A DNA stretch of 64,000 nt, taken from contig JAFEBB010000024.1 of assembly GCA_018266075.1 (NCBI GenBank), forward strand, positions 1 through 64,000. The letters are read 5' to 3'. The position numbers and the translations under genes are program-made. Of this stretch, positions 12,167 to 22,006 are shown piece after piece; the stretch's first letter is position 1; the number at the start of each line of letters is the position of its first letter. The stretch comes from Deltaproteobacteria bacterium (GTDB taxonomy: Bacteria; Myxococcota; Myxococcia; Myxococcales; SZAS-1). The notes beneath the pieces are model-generated. The model had not been told where the DNA came from. It did not search any database and was given only the letters and a program-made list of their open reading frames with translations.

Positions 12167-12319
12167 GCCTGTTTTGACGGGTTAATTCATCGAAATGACT
12201 GGATTTTTTTGCCATCGATCGGCGCCGGATCCCGGCCCGGCGAGCGGTCAACTATTTAATCTAATAAATGCTCGGTTTTCGACCGATCGAGCGAGCGATT
12301 TCTCGCTGCTTTCGAGGGG

Positions 12320-12838
12320 TCAGCCGAGCACCTGGAGCATGGCCTTTCCGAAGGCCGGCAGGTCGGCGGGCACGCGGGCAGAGACCAGATTTCCGTCGAT
12401 GAGCGACGGCGCGTCGATCCAGGTTGCGCCCGCGTTGGTGACGTCGTCGCGGATGCCCACGGTGCTCGTCAGCTTGCGGCCCTTCAGGATGCCCGCGCTG
12501 ATCAAGATCCACGGCCCGTGGCAGATCGTCGCCACCATCTTGCCGGCGGCGTGCACCTCGCGCACGCGCTCGAGCACCAGCTTGTCGCGGCGGATCTTGT
12601 CGGGCGCCCAGCCGCCGGGCGCCACGATCCCCGCGAGCGACGCGGCGGGAAAGTCCGCAATCGTCCCGTCGACCGGACACGGGTAGCCGTGCTTGCCCTT
12701 GTACGACGGCTCGCCGAGGCCAACGAGCCTCACCTGAAACCCGGCCTCCTCAAGTCGGAGCTTGGGGTACCAGACTTCGAGATCCTCGTACTCGGGCCCG
12801 ACCAGGATGGCGATGGTGCCGCGGCTCGCAGCGTGCAT
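12320..12838 (-). CDS. DJ-1/PfpI family protein (class I glutamine amidotransferase-like)
   Basis: 172 residues from the ATG at 12838, with GGAGG 5 bases upstream. It is a cytoplasmic alpha/beta hydrolase-like fold of the PfpI/YhbO group. The nucleophile elbow is ATICHGPWIL (Cys in CHG), and the acidic residue typical of the family lies early (GPEYEDLE). Members act as stress-response deglycases, proteases or chaperones; the claimed activities are debated, so I give only the family. It is divergent from the MYXO-CTERM gene at 12916 and has no operon partner. Confidence 0.85.
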   Translation of the reverse strand: MHAASRGTIAILVGPEYEDLEVWYPKLRLEEAGFQVRLVGLGEPSYKGKHGYPCPVDGTIADFPAASLAGIVAPGGWAPDKIRRDKLVLERVREVHAAGKMVATICHGPWILISAGILKGRKLTSTVGIRDDVTNAGATWIDAPSLIDGNLVSARVPADLPAFGKAMLQVLG

Positions 12839-12915
12839 GGGGCCTCCGAAAAATGAGCGAAACCTTCGTGCGCCGGTCTGGGACAATATGCGGCGGCCGC
12901 CTCCGTGGAGCGAAC

Positions 12916-14481
12916 ATGCGCGTCGTCATCTCGTTGTTGGTGATCGGCGTGGCTTCGCCGGCCTTTGCGCTGAGCCAGCCCGACGGCACGCAGATCCCTG
13001 CGCATCCGTCGCAGCACAACTTGTGGGACCTCTTCAGCGGACTCGGCGAGCCCATCGATCCCGTGGGCGACGCGGCCGACGTGCCGGAGACGTACACGCC
13101 GAGCTGTCAGCTCAACTTCACCCTGCTCTCGCGCGGCGGCGCGGGGTTCATGAACGCGTTCGGCTGGTACAACGTCGTCGACGGCGGGCCGCCGGCTCTC
13201 TCCGACTTGCACGTGCTGCTCGACTGCAACGCGCAGCCGCCCACCTCGGTGCCGCTCGCGATCCAGAGCTCGGGCGAGTTCGGCGGCGGGCAGATCGGCT
13301 TCTTCCTCATCACGCCGCAGGGCCAGAGCTCGACGTGCGCGAGCACCTCGAACGTGGGCGACGTGTACTACTCGCAGAAGGAATACAACCCCGACAACGG
13401 GCTCCAGGGCGGGCAGAGCTACATCCACCTGCTCACCTACGACTCCAAGCTCGCGCCCGCGACCTTCTATTTCGCCTGGGAAGACCTCTTCAACGGCGGG
13501 GATAACGAGTTCACCGACTTCGTGGCCAAGGTCGACGGCATCCGCTGCGCGGGCTCGGGCGGGGCGTGCAACACCGGCAAGCAGGGCATCTGCGCGCTGG
13601 GCACGTACCAGTGCGTGGACGGCGCGCTCACCTGCGTGCAGCAATTCCAGCCCCAGCCCGAGAGCTGCGACGGCATCGACACCGACTGCGACGGCGCGGC
13701 CGACAACGACGCCGGCTGTCCTTCAGGCCAGTACTGCGTCAGCGGCCAGTGCCAGCCGCCGTGCGGCTCGGGCGAGCTCGGCGGCGCCTGCCCCAGCGGC
13801 GAGACCTGTGACAACGGCCACTGCGTGGACACCGCGTGCCAGGGCGTCACCTGCCCCAGCGGCCAGACCTGCCGCGCGGGCCAGTGCCTGGATCCATGCG
13901 GCGGCGTGGTGTGTCCGCTGGGCCAGAGCTGCGCATTCGGGCGCTGCGTGGATCCGTGCAGCGTGGTCAGCTGCGGCCAGGGCGAGGTCTGCCAGGACGG
14001 CCTCTGTCGCGACAGCTGCCAGTGCGCCGGCTGCGACGCCTCGCTGGCGTGCGCCGCCGACGGCCGCTGCGTTCCCCAAGCGTGCGTGAGCACCGCCTGC
14101 AACCAGGGCACCTCGTGCGCGCCCGACGGCGGCTGCGTGGACGATTGCCTCGGCGCCGTTTGCCCCACCGGCCAGACGTGCAGCGCGGGCGTCTGCCGAG
14201 CGATCCCCGACGCCGGCCAGGGCTCGGGCAGCTCGGGCACGAGCGGCAGCACGGGCAGCGGCGGCACGAGCGGCAGCAGCGGACACGCGTCCGGCTCGAG
14301 CGGCACGAGCGGCACCGTGACCTTCCCCGACGGTGGCCATGGAAGCTCGACGGGCACGAAGTCGAGCGGCTGCGGCTGCGACGCGGTGGACGGCGGCTTT
14401 GCGTTGCTCGCGTTGTTCGCGGTGGCGCTGCGTCGGCGCCGCTCGAGTGCGATTGACCAACCCGACGCGAAAGATCCTTAA
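12916..14481 (+). CDS. Cysteine-rich surface protein with MYXO-CTERM tail
   Basis: 521 residues. The start at 12916 has GGAG 5 bases upstream and gives a clean signal peptide (MRVVISLLVIGVASPAFA). The N-terminal domain (about 20-205) has a DUF4114-like IGFFLITP strand. A short CDGIDTDCDG acidic motif, like the putative metal-binding repeat of MopE-type proteins, lies near 255. Then come about eight Cys-rich units of the form CPSGQTCRAGQC, a Gly/Ser/Thr linker, and a terminal tail of GCGC, a hydrophobic helix and RRRRS, the MYXO-CTERM pattern for sorting to the myxobacterial cell surface. The stop codon is shared with the convergent gene through a TTAA at 14478-14481. Confidence 0.85.
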   Translation: MRVVISLLVIGVASPAFALSQPDGTQIPAHPSQHNLWDLFSGLGEPIDPVGDAADVPETYTPSCQLNFTLLSRGGAGFMNAFGWYNVVDGGPPALSDLHVLLDCNAQPPTSVPLAIQSSGEFGGGQIGFFLITPQGQSSTCASTSNVGDVYYSQKEYNPDNGLQGGQSYIHLLTYDSKLAPATFYFAWEDLFNGGDNEFTDFVAKVDGIRCAGSGGACNTGKQGICALGTYQCVDGALTCVQQFQPQPESCDGIDTDCDGAADNDAGCPSGQYCVSGQCQPPCGSGELGGACPSGETCDNGHCVDTACQGVTCPSGQTCRAGQCLDPCGGVVCPLGQSCAFGRCVDPCSVVSCGQGEVCQDGLCRDSCQCAGCDASLACAADGRCVPQACVSTACNQGTSCAPDGGCVDDCLGAVCPTGQTCSAGVCRAIPDAGQGSGSSGTSGSTGSGGTSGSSGHASGSSGTSGTVTFPDGGHGSSTGTKSSGCGCDAVDGGFALLALFAVALRRRRSSAIDQPDAKDP

Positions 14482-15443
14482 CCAATCGGTTCAGTCGTGC
14501 GGACCACGTTCATGCCCTGCTCGCGCAGCTCGGCGATGCCGCGCTCGGCCAGCGCCGGGAAGTCGAGCTCCGGCGGAAGCGGCTCGAGCGGCGGCGGCGG
14601 GACGGGACTCATCGCGTCCTCGAGAACGTAGAGCTTCTTCAGCAGCGCGCGGTCCGTCTTCACGACGTGATCGCGCAAGTCGAGCAGCGTCGAGAGCACG
14701 CAGTGGCTCTTCGCCTGGCCGAACACGTACACGCGATCGTGCGACATGAGCTGCGCGAACAGCGACTGGTTGAAGGCGCCCAGCGTCCGGCCGGCCAGCT
14801 CCGTCACCTCGGGCGCAAGGACGCTGTAGCTCTCGGTGAGCGGCTCGGAGCCCTTGAGCGTGAACGTGGTGGGCGCCTCGCGCGCGATGGCGTGGAAGAG
14901 CGCGGCCTCGCGCAGCGCGGGCACCAGCGCGTGCGAAATCCCGCCCAGCAGCGCGTGGTACGGCCAGATGGTCAGCGCGTACTTGCCACCCTCTTCGAGC
15001 CGCCGCACGTACGCGCGCGCTGCCTCGGCTTCGAAGCGCGGCCGCCACTTCCCGCTCTCCACATCCGTGCGCGAGATGGGCGTGAACGGCGCGGGCGGCT
15101 TGCCTTCGGCGTCCTCCCACCAAGCGGGGTGAAAGATCTGCAGCGCCTGGTGCGTGTCCATCGAGAGCACCAGCGAGGTGATGCGATCCAGATTGCCGAA
15201 CATCCAGCGCAGGGTGCGGGCGGTGTCCTCCACGGCGCCGGGCACGAACAAGCTCGCGCCGGGCAGCGCGAACGCGATCTGCACGTCGATGCCGAAGGCG
15301 CAGATGCGCGGCTTGTCCTCGCGCGCGGGGCGAATCTCGTTCTCGCGCGCGTAGCTGCGCGCGGCGCTCGCCACCTCGGCCGCGCGCTCCAGGTAGAGCT
15401 CACCCGCGAGCGACGGATGGAAGAAGCTCGGCATGGGCAGCAT
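14478..15443 (-). CDS. Nicotinamidase-like cysteine hydrolase (isochorismatase fold)
   Basis: 321 residues if translation starts at the ATG at 15443, which has GAGG 6 bases upstream; an ATG four codons earlier is also possible. Nicotinamidase deamidates nicotinamide to nicotinate. The catalytic pieces are visible: Asp in FGIDVQIAF, the metal-binding D-x-H and H of MDTHQALQIFHP, Lys in TLKGSEPLTESYS, and the nucleophile Cys in FGQAKSHCV. It is longer than typical PncA (about 200) because of N- and C-terminal additions. It directly follows a nicotinate phosphoribosyltransferase gene (13 bases from stop to start), which strongly supports a role in NAD salvage. Confidence 0.85.
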   Translation of the reverse strand: MLPMPSFFHPSLAGELYLERAAEVASAARSYARENEIRPAREDKPRICAFGIDVQIAFALPGASLFVPGAVEDTARTLRWMFGNLDRITSLVLSMDTHQALQIFHPAWWEDAEGKPPAPFTPISRTDVESGKWRPRFEAEAARAYVRRLEEGGKYALTIWPYHALLGGISHALVPALREAALFHAIAREAPTTFTLKGSEPLTESYSVLAPEVTELAGRTLGAFNQSLFAQLMSHDRVYVFGQAKSHCVLSTLLDLRDHVVKTDRALLKKLYVLEDAMSPVPPPPLEPLPPELDFPALAERGIAELREQGMNVVRTTEPIG

Positions 15444-15456
15444 CGCTCGCCTCATT

Positions 15457-16893
15457 TCACGCGGAGTGAAGGTGGCCCGGCCCGCGGTACGGCGGGAAGT
15501 GCTTCGCCGTCAGCGACGCCTCCAGCGCCTTGGTCTCCGCGCTGTGCTCGACGCTCGCGTTGCGATCGAGCCCGCCCAGGTCCTGCGTCGCGCCGGTGAG
15601 CCGCACGTACCCAGCGGGCGGCGTCTCGCCGTTCTGGGCCACGATGCCGATCGGCCCCGAGCCGCTCACGCGCCGCCACACGACGGGACGCCCGGGCAGG
15701 CTCTGCTTTCCCGGCGAGTTGGCGAACTTCATGGTGGGCGTGTTCGCGGTCTCGCAGAGCTTCCAGATGGCGCCCACGCGATCGCGGGTGAGCTTGTGCT
15801 CCGACGGGCACGACACCAGCTCGCCGCCGAAGCCGTAGAAGAGCCGCTCCGGCGCGAGATGCAGTTCGCGTCGCACCTCCTCGAGCGCGCGGGTGCGCTC
15901 CAGGTTGAGCCCGTCTTCAATCACGTAGATCGGCTCGAGCCCGAGCGTGCGCGCCTTGGCATCCGCCACGCGGAGCTGCGCGGCCTTGTCGCCCGAGTCG
16001 AAGCGGATGGAGTCGCCGTGCTTGGGCTCCTCGAGCATCAAGTCGTACGCCGCGGGCAGCCCCTGGCCGAGCGTGTCGTAGGTGTCGAGCAGGTAGCTGG
16101 AGCGCTCGGGCCGCCGGTCGCGCATGGCGCGGAACGCGAGCGCATCCGAGCCGTAGCGCTGCACGTGCTCGTGACCCATCGTGCCCACGGGAGTCATTCC
16201 CAGCTTCTGCGCGCCGAAGACGTTGCTCGTCTTGGTGACGCCGCCCTGCTTGCAGCCCTCGAGCGCGAGCAGGTGCTGCTCGGGGCAGCTCGCAGAGCGC
16301 ATGCCCACCTCGAAGATCCGGCTGCCGTCGCCGACAGCGGCCACGAGCGCAGCCGCCGTCTCGCGCACGCGCGCCCGGTAGCCGTCGTCGATGCCCGGCG
16401 AGGGGACTGCAACCTTCGCGCGGTCGAGAACCTCGCGGATGAGCGTCCGCTCGGGCTCGCACGTCGCCGCGCCGAGCAGCGACGGCAGCTTCTCCGGCTC
16501 GAACTGCGCGACCGACGCGAGCTGGATGCGAAAGTGCAGCTGCAGCACCAGCGGCTCGAGCCAGGACACCAGCGCGCTGGGGCCCGTCACGCTGAACGCA
16601 GGCTCGCCGGGATAGAAGATGGCGCCTGCAGGGATCGCGTCGACGCGGATGAGCTCCGTCTTCCCGATGGCCCCGCGAAATCCGGCGCCCATCGGGTAGC
16701 CGTGCGCGGCCAGGTAGTCGTAGTCGGCCTCGGTGGCCGCGGGGAGCAGCGTGCGCACGTGCGCCGCGACGTCGAGCGGCATCACCGCGGGGCCACCTTG
16801 CCGGAAGCCGAAGTAGAACGTCTCGCGGCGGAGCGGCCAGCCGGCCTCGGCCATGCTCAGCTTGTAGCCGTCGGTCTCCAGCACCGAGCGCAT
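15457..16893 (-). CDS. pncB: Nicotinate phosphoribosyltransferase
   Basis: 478 residues. It converts nicotinate and PRPP (with ATP) to nicotinate mononucleotide, the rate-limiting step of the Preiss-Handler pathway. Family features are TDGYKLSM near the N terminus, the VGMRSASCPEQH strand, GTMGHEHVQRYG, and RFDSGDKAA for phosphate binding. An ATG at 16893 has GGGAGG 6 bases upstream; the ATG two codons earlier overlaps that site and is less likely. It forms a two-gene unit with the nicotinamidase-like gene downstream, so nicotinamide is taken through nicotinate to NAD. Confidence 0.93.
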   Translation of the reverse strand: MRSVLETDGYKLSMAEAGWPLRRETFYFGFRQGGPAVMPLDVAAHVRTLLPAATEADYDYLAAHGYPMGAGFRGAIGKTELIRVDAIPAGAIFYPGEPAFSVTGPSALVSWLEPLVLQLHFRIQLASVAQFEPEKLPSLLGAATCEPERTLIREVLDRAKVAVPSPGIDDGYRARVRETAAALVAAVGDGSRIFEVGMRSASCPEQHLLALEGCKQGGVTKTSNVFGAQKLGMTPVGTMGHEHVQRYGSDALAFRAMRDRRPERSSYLLDTYDTLGQGLPAAYDLMLEEPKHGDSIRFDSGDKAAQLRVADAKARTLGLEPIYVIEDGLNLERTRALEEVRRELHLAPERLFYGFGGELVSCPSEHKLTRDRVGAIWKLCETANTPTMKFANSPGKQSLPGRPVVWRRVSGSGPIGIVAQNGETPPAGYVRLTGATQDLGGLDRNASVEHSAETKALEASLTAKHFPPYRGPGHLHSA

Positions 16894-16926
16894 CGGCATC
16901 CTCCCAAACTCACAAGTTGGCGACGC

Positions 16927-17688
16927 TCACGGCTTGCGGCGGAAGAGCGCGGCGGTGGTGTCGTCAGCGAGCCGGCCCGCGCGCTCCGAAAGGTAACGTC
17001 CGAGCGCCCGCTCGTCGCGCGCGAAGACATCGCCCGTCCAGAGCTGCGCGAGCTCGTCGGCCTTGGCCTCGCCCTCGCCCGGGACCAGCGAGAGCAGCCC
17101 GTCGCTCGCGATGAGCAGCGAGTCGAGCTCCTCGGCCGGCGCGTGGTGCATGAGCTGCGGCCGCAGCGGCCCCGGGTCGCGCTCCAGCACGGGGCGGATG
17201 AGCTCGTACGACAGGTAGGGCGGCGCGCCGCCGGGCCCGGGGTCCATCACGGTGATCGTCCCGTTCACCGCGCAGACGCCGTCGCCCAGGCCGAAGCAGA
17301 GCGCGCGCTCCGCGTCGACCAGGCCCACGAGGAAGGTGAAGAGGAAGAGCTCCTGGATGGTCTTGGCGCGGTCGCGCTTCTGCGGCTGCAGGCCATCGAC
17401 GGCCGCGGTGAGGTACTCGAGCAGCCCGGCGCGCGCCTGGTCGACGAGCGCGTGCGGATCGCGCTCGTAGCGCAGGTACGTGGGCACCCAGCTCGCCAGC
17501 CAGCGCGCGCCCAACGCCGCGCCCGCCTCGGCACGGGGCGAGCTGGAGCAACCGTCGGCGATCACGGCCACGAGCAGGTCGGGCTCGGTGTGGACGGCGA
17601 CGGCGTCCTGGTTGTTGCGGCTTCGCTCGCGGTGGGAGGAGCCCGTCACCGAGGCCGTGGAGAGCAAGAAGGGCAGCGCCGTGGACAC
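16927..17688 (-). CDS. PP2C-type protein phosphatase
   Basis: 253 residues, a soluble metal-dependent Ser/Thr phosphatase domain without a membrane anchor. The PPM motifs are in order: RSRNNQDAV (N-terminal Arg and Asp), [14 protein letters not shown] (metal-binding Asp; the usual DGMGG is replaced by DGCSS), GLGDG, SDGLLSL (metal-binding Asp) and ADDTTAALF at the end. It probably reverses phosphorylation by Hanks-type kinases such as those at 36434 and 38448, although it is not next to them. Its start is near the dacB promoter, on the opposite strand. Confidence 0.85.
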   Translation of the reverse strand: MSTALPFLLSTASVTGSSHRERSRNNQDAVAVHTEPDLLVAVIADGCSSSPRAEAGAALGARWLASWVPTYLRYERDPHALVDQARAGLLEYLTAAVDGLQPQKRDRAKTIQELFLFTFLVGLVDAERALCFGLGDGVCAVNGTITVMDPGPGGAPPYLSYELIRPVLERDPGPLRPQLMHHAPAEELDSLLIASDGLLSLVPGEGEAKADELAQLWTGDVFARDERALGRYLSERAGRLADDTTAALFRRKP

Positions 17689-17784
17689 CCGCGCATTCTG
17701 CCCGGGGATGCGGTCTGGCGGGAAACGTTCAGGTGCTGCCCAGGATGCCGTCCTGCGTCGGACGGGCGGGCTTGCCCACGCGCG

Positions 17785-17812
17785 TTGTCAGCCCCTTCAA
17801 GCTCTCTATACT
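17785..17812 (+). promoter_or_regulatory. Strong sigma-70-like promoter for the DacB-type gene
   Basis: TTGTCA (17785-17790), a 16-base spacer and TATACT (17807-17812): the best consensus match noted in the window. The predicted start near 17819 would leave a leader of about 20 bases without a clear Shine-Dalgarno site. Confidence 0.6.
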
Positions 17813-17837
17813 CAGGTCCTCGCCCCGCGCCTTCCCC

Positions 17838-20111
17838 ATGACCGCCCGCCACGACCTCTCGCGACTCGCCATCGGGGCGTTCACATTTTTGTTATGCGCG
17901 TCGGCTGCGGCCGCTCCGCTCAGCGACAAGGACGCCGCGGCGCTGCGCTCGGCCTGCGAGGACGTGGTGGCGCGCACCACCCTGCAGCGCGCACGCGCCG
18001 GCATCCTGGTCGCGACCGAGGACGGCAAGGTCGTCTACCAGCACGACGCCGACGAGCTCTTGAACCCCGCCTCGAACGTGAAGCTCTTCTCGAGCGCGGC
18101 GGCGCTGGTGCGGCTCGGGCCGGACTACCGCTGGGAGACGGACTTCCTGCTCCGCGATCCCATCAAGTCGAACGGCGAGGTGAAGGATCTCTACGTGCGC
18201 GGCAACGGCGATCCCACGCTGGGCACGCAGCAGCTCTACGAGATCGTGGCCGAGCTCTACCACCAGGGCCTGCGCACCATCACCGGCACCATCTATTTGG
18301 ACGACAGCTACTTCGACGGCGACCGCGTGGGCCCCGGCTTCGACCAGGAGACGAGCGACCGCGCGTACATGGCGCCCACCGGCGCGCTCTCGCTGAACGC
18401 GAACGCGGTGGAGATCAACGTCTTCCCGGGCGCGGGCTCGGGCGCGCCGGCGCGCGTGGAGCTGGAGCCCGCGAGCGACTACTTCAACGTCACCAGCAAC
18501 GCGGTCACGGTGCGCTCGAGCGACCTGGGCCGCGTGCAGGTGAAGCTCAGCGTCGACGGCGAGAAGCAGAAGCTGGAGGTGAAGGGCCGCGTGCCCTTCG
18601 ACAAGCCGGGCACGGTGCTCTACCGCAAGGTGGACAGGCCCGACCTCTACTTCGGCGCGACGCTGAAGCAGCTCCTGAAGGACCGCGGCATCAAGTTCAG
18701 GGGGAAGATCAAGCACGCCCAGACACCGCAGGACGCGAAGATCTTCTACGGCTACGAGAGCGATCCGCTCGCCGTCGCCGTGCGGAGAATGAACAAGACC
18801 AGCTCGAACTTCATCGCCGAGCAGCTGGTGAAGACGCTGGGCGCCAACCAGAAGGGCCCGCCGGGCAGCTGGACGAACGGCGTCGAGGCCATCGAGGACT
18901 TCCTCGAGCAAGAGGTCGGCATCCCGCGCGGCACGTACGTGATGAAGAACGGCTCGGGCTTGAACGACACCAACCGCTTCTCCGCGTCACAGATCGTGAA
19001 ACTTCTTGGTTACATGGAGAAGCGCTTCCAGACCGCGCCGGAGTACCTCACCAGCCTGGGCATCGCCGGCAAGGACGGCACCGTGCGCGGCCGCATGGAA
19101 GGCACGGACGCCGCGGGCCGCCTGCGCGCGAAGACCGGCACGCTGGACGGCGTGACCTCGCTGTCGGGCATTGTCGAGAGCGTGGGCGGGCAAAAGTTCC
19201 TCTTCGCCATGGTGGTGAACGACTACCCGGGCAAGCACGCGCAGGTGAACGCGGCGATGGACGACCTCGGCGTCGCCATCGCCGAAGCGGGCGGCGCGGT
19301 GAGCCCCGACCAAGCGGCGCGGCAGATGGTGGCGAACTCGGTGCCTGTGCCCTCGCCGATGGCGGAGCTGCGGCAGCGGGTGACGACGTTTGGATCGCTG
19401 GGCAAGCTCCACGACAAGCGCAACCTGCCCTTCCTGCGCACGGCCCTGCGGACGGAGCGCGATCCGGCCGTTCGCGCGGTGGTGGCCGAGGCGATGTTCG
19501 CGAGCGATCCCAGCGACTCGTCGAACAGCCGCGCGGTGCTCGACAACTGGAGCGCGACGCCCGAGGTCTTCGGCCGGCTGCAGGCGGTGGGTCGCGATCT
19601 GGGCACGCCCATGCCGGTGATCGGCGCGCTGCTGGACATCGCCGCCGACGGCAGCCCCGAAGCGCTCGGCCACGTGGTGGAGTGCGCGCCGCTGTCGGCG
19701 AACGACGCGCCGCTGAGCCAGATGCTCTCCGACGGCCTGGAACAGATCTCGCGCAACGCCCCGGACGAGCTGCTGGTGGCGATGCACCTCGCGCCCGCGG
19801 ACACCTCGCGGTCGGCGCTGGATCTCCTGGTGCGCGGCATCGCCGCCTCGACGGATCCGAGCGAGAACCCGTTCCCGCGCGCCATCGCCGAGGCCGAGGC
19901 CGGCAAGGACCCGGATCTCGCGTTGTACGCGCACGCCCTGCAGTCGGAGTTCCAGACCAAGCTCGCGCTCGCGCGCGCGGCCCCCAAGGTGAACGCGCCC
20001 ACGCCGACGAACACGGCCACGCCGAACGGCACGATCATCCCGGCCAAGGACAAAGAGCCTGGCAAGACCGGCAAGGTCGAGCCGGCCACGTCGCCCATGC
20101 CGAAAGGCTGA
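17838..20111 (+). CDS. dacB: D-alanyl-D-alanine carboxypeptidase/endopeptidase (PBP4/DacB, family S13) with C-terminal extension
   Basis: 757 residues with a signal peptide (hydrophobic run about 8-26). It trims or opens peptidoglycan cross-links in the periplasm. The three penicillin-binding motifs are present: SNVK (79-82), SSN in [11 protein letters not shown] (about 318) and KTG in RAKTGTLDG (about 434). The S13 domain ends near residue 480, the usual length of the family. The remaining 280 residues are an added alpha-helical region with HEAT-like character ([22 protein letters not shown]) and a Pro/Thr/Lys-rich tail. The function of the extension is unknown. The gene contains a one-mismatch palindrome at 17881 and another at 18999. 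Confidence 0.9.
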   Translation: MTARHDLSRLAIGAFTFLLCASAAAAPLSDKDAAALRSACEDVVARTTLQRARAGILVATEDGKVVYQHDADELLNPASNVKLFSSAAALVRLGPDYRWETDFLLRDPIKSNGEVKDLYVRGNGDPTLGTQQLYEIVAELYHQGLRTITGTIYLDDSYFDGDRVGPGFDQETSDRAYMAPTGALSLNANAVEINVFPGAGSGAPARVELEPASDYFNVTSNAVTVRSSDLGRVQVKLSVDGEKQKLEVKGRVPFDKPGTVLYRKVDRPDLYFGATLKQLLKDRGIKFRGKIKHAQTPQDAKIFYGYESDPLAVAVRRMNKTSSNFIAEQLVKTLGANQKGPPGSWTNGVEAIEDFLEQEVGIPRGTYVMKNGSGLNDTNRFSASQIVKLLGYMEKRFQTAPEYLTSLGIAGKDGTVRGRMEGTDAAGRLRAKTGTLDGVTSLSGIVESVGGQKFLFAMVVNDYPGKHAQVNAAMDDLGVAIAEAGGAVSPDQAARQMVANSVPVPSPMAELRQRVTTFGSLGKLHDKRNLPFLRTALRTERDPAVRAVVAEAMFASDPSDSSNSRAVLDNWSATPEVFGRLQAVGRDLGTPMPVIGALLDIAADGSPEALGHVVECAPLSANDAPLSQMLSDGLEQISRNAPDELLVAMHLAPADTSRSALDLLVRGIAASTDPSENPFPRAIAEAEAGKDPDLALYAHALQSEFQTKLALARAAPKVNAPTPTNTATPNGTIIPAKDKEPGKTGKVEPATSPMPKG

Positions 20112-20116
20112 GAAGC

Positions 20117-20137
20117 CGTGGCTGGTGGCTGGCGTCG
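20117..20137. repeat. Heptamer-built intergenic element B (short)
   Basis: CGTGGCT followed by GGTGGCT and a decayed third unit between dacB and proA. The units are reverse complements of the AGCCACG/AGCCACC units of elements C and D. Confidence 0.5.
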
Positions 20138-20221
20138 GGAATTGAGGCGCTTCGTCGTCGGAGGCGAATCAGCTCCGGAACGCATTTGACACCCAGCCAC
20201 CGCGCGCGCGACCTTCGCGCC

Positions 20222-21484
20222 ATGTCCACGACCGCCCGCTCCCTCGCCGAAAACGCACGCGCCGCCAGCGCTGTGCTCGCCCGCGCGCCGTCGACGGCCA
20301 AGGACGCGGCACTGCGGTCGATGGCCGACGCCCTCTTGAAGCGCGAGTCCGCCATCCTCGCCGCCAATGCGGAAGACCTGCGCGCGGCGGAAGACTCCGG
20401 CATGTCGGGCGCGATGCTCGACCGCCTCAAGCTCGATTCGAAGCGACTCGCGGGCATGGCCCAGAGCCTGCGCGAGGTCGTCGCGTTGCCGGATCCCGTC
20501 GGTGAGGTCGGCGAGGTGCGGCTGCGCCCCAACGGCGTGCGCGTGGAGAAGGTGCGCATCCCGCTGGGGACGGTTCTGATGATCTACGAGGCGCGTCCGA
20601 ACGCGACGGCCGAGGCCGCAGCGCTCTGCGTGAAGAGCGGGAACGCGGTGATCCTCCGCGGAGGCAAAGAGGCGCTGCGCTCGAACACGGCCATCGCCTC
20701 GGCGCTCGCGGCCGGCCTCGAAGCTGCCGGCTTGCCTCAGGGCGCGGTCCAGCTCGTACCCACCGCGGATCGCGAGCTGCTTCAGGAATTGCTCCAGCTC
20801 GATGCCTTCATCGATCTCTGCATCCCGCGCGGCGGCAAGGGGCTCATCGAGTTCGTGGGCGAGCACGCGCGCATGCCGGTGGTGAAGCACGCCGAGGGCG
20901 TATGCCACGTGTACGTGCATGCGTCGGCGGATCTGGAGATGGCCACGCGCATCGCGGTGAACTCGAAGGCGCAGCGCCCCGGCGTGTGCAACGCGGCCGA
21001 GTGTCTCCTCGTGGATCGCGACATCGCCGACAAGGCGCTGCCGCGGCTGGGGCGCGCGCTCGCGGATGCGAAGGTGGAGCTGCGCGCGGATCCGGTGAGC
21101 TTCTCGGTGCTGGAGCGCGCGGGCGTGCCCGTGCGCGAGGCCAAGCCCGAGGACTTCGGCAAGGAGTTCCTGGACCTGGTGATGGCCGTGCGCGTGGTGA
21201 AGGACCTCGACGGCGCCATGGAGCACATCGCCAAGTACGGCACGGGGCACACCGAGGCCATCGTCACCAGCGACTACGCGGCGGCCCGGCGCTTCGCGCG
21301 CGAGGTGATCGCCAGCGGCGTCATCGTGAACGCATCCACGCGCCTCAACGACGGCGGCCAGCTCGGCCTCGGCGCGGAGATCGGCATCTCCACCTCGCGG
21401 CTGCATGCGTATGGACCGATGGGCCTGCGCGAGCTGACCACGCAGAAGTACATGGTGCTCGGCGACGGGCAGATCCGCTCGTAG
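20222..21484 (+). CDS. proA: Gamma-glutamyl phosphate reductase
   Basis: 420 residues, full family length, starting at the ATG at 20222. It reduces gamma-glutamyl phosphate to glutamate semialdehyde with NADPH, the second step of proline biosynthesis. The aldehyde-dehydrogenase-like fold shows [16 protein letters not shown], the nucleotide-binding [23 protein letters not shown], the catalytic Cys in [13 protein letters not shown], and the C-terminal [26 protein letters not shown]. proB (glutamate 5-kinase) is not adjacent. TTGACA at 20186 could be a -35, but no -10 fits well. Confidence 0.97.
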   Translation: MSTTARSLAENARAASAVLARAPSTAKDAALRSMADALLKRESAILAANAEDLRAAEDSGMSGAMLDRLKLDSKRLAGMAQSLREVVALPDPVGEVGEVRLRPNGVRVEKVRIPLGTVLMIYEARPNATAEAAALCVKSGNAVILRGGKEALRSNTAIASALAAGLEAAGLPQGAVQLVPTADRELLQELLQLDAFIDLCIPRGGKGLIEFVGEHARMPVVKHAEGVCHVYVHASADLEMATRIAVNSKAQRPGVCNAAECLLVDRDIADKALPRLGRALADAKVELRADPVSFSVLERAGVPVREAKPEDFGKEFLDLVMAVRVVKDLDGAMEHIAKYGTGHTEAIVTSDYAAARRFAREVIASGVIVNASTRLNDGGQLGLGAEIGISTSRLHAYGPMGLRELTTQKYMVLGDGQIRS

Positions 21485-21535
21485 CCCCGCTTGGGCGGCA
21501 GGTGGAAATCCTCGAAATTCCCTTCTGCTGAATCC

Positions 21536-21564
21536 TTGGACCTGTAGCGTGAGCGTGCTAACAA
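21536..21564 (+). promoter_or_regulatory. Candidate promoter of the small-lipoprotein gene at 21655
   Basis: TTGGAC (21536-21541), a 17-base spacer and TAACAA (21559-21564). The predicted start near 21571 produces a leader of about 84 bases that folds into successive hairpins. Confidence 0.5.
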
Positions 21565-21570
21565 TCGCCA

Positions 21571-21654
21571 CGCCAAGCTCCGTCCGGAGGGGACGGACCG
21601 GCCGACGCCGGGGAAACCCGATGTCGGAAACCAACTCAAATTGAGGGTACCAAC
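21571..21654 (+). promoter_or_regulatory. Structured 5' leader with a possible SD-masking hairpin
   Basis: Three hairpins follow one another. First, 21579-21585 pairs perfectly with 21591-21597 (7 bp, 5-base loop). Second, 21602-21606 pairs with 21623-21627 and 21609-21612 with 21617-21620, closing a GAAA tetraloop with a 2x2 internal loop. Third, CTCAA (21635-21639) faces TTGAG (21641-21645), which overlaps the GAGGG ribosome site before the GTG start. The arrangement looks like a translational control leader; I could not match it to a known riboswitch class. Confidence 0.45.
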
Positions 21655-21981
21655 GTGAATATCCGCAACCTGTTCGTGGGTGTGTTCGCCGTGGCGTCGC
21701 TGGCACTTGCCGGCTGTGGCGGTGGTTTCTCGTGTTCTGACAAGGGCAAGTGCTCGAACGACGTGGCGCCCACCCAGACGGCGATCGACGCGTGCAACAA
21801 GGCGATCAATGACTCCGCCTGCGGCAGCAAGGCCAAGGACGTGGCTTCGTGCGCCGAGAGCAACGCGACCTGCGACGCAAACGGCAACTCCACCACCGAC
21901 TTGAGCAAGTGCGCCACCCAGACCAGCGCGCTGCTCTCCTGCTGCCAGTCGAACCCGACCTCGGCTGCCTGCGGCGGCTAA
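21655..21981 (+). CDS. Small cysteine-rich lipoprotein (paralogue 1)
   Basis: 108 residues from a GTG start, with GAGGG 7 bases upstream. Signal peptide with lipobox LAGC, then GGGFSC and a domain with regularly spaced cysteines (ACNKAINDSACGS, ASCAESNATCD, SKCATQTSALLSCC). The spacing matches the protein encoded at 22054 closely, so the two arose by duplication. Envelope-anchored and probably disulfide-bonded; no known domain recognised. It has its own promoter and structured leader, and an intrinsic terminator (22007-22042) separates it from the paralogue. Confidence 0.8.
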   Translation: MNIRNLFVGVFAVASLALAGCGGGFSCSDKGKCSNDVAPTQTAIDACNKAINDSACGSKAKDVASCAESNATCDANGNSTTDLSKCATQTSALLSCCQSNPTSAACGG

Positions 21982-22006
21982 GTCGTTCCGGTTCTGGTTT
22001 CATCCG

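Noticed and set aside
12195-12319. A hairpin and T-run near 12202-12244 as a terminator for the DJ-1 gene
   Set aside because: In the direction of that gene the run is A, not T, so it does not fit a rho-independent terminator.
21571-21654. Known riboswitch classes (c-di-GMP-I, glycine, guanidine) for the structured leader
   Set aside because: The conserved core sequences of these classes are not present; only the general hairpin layout is suggestive.
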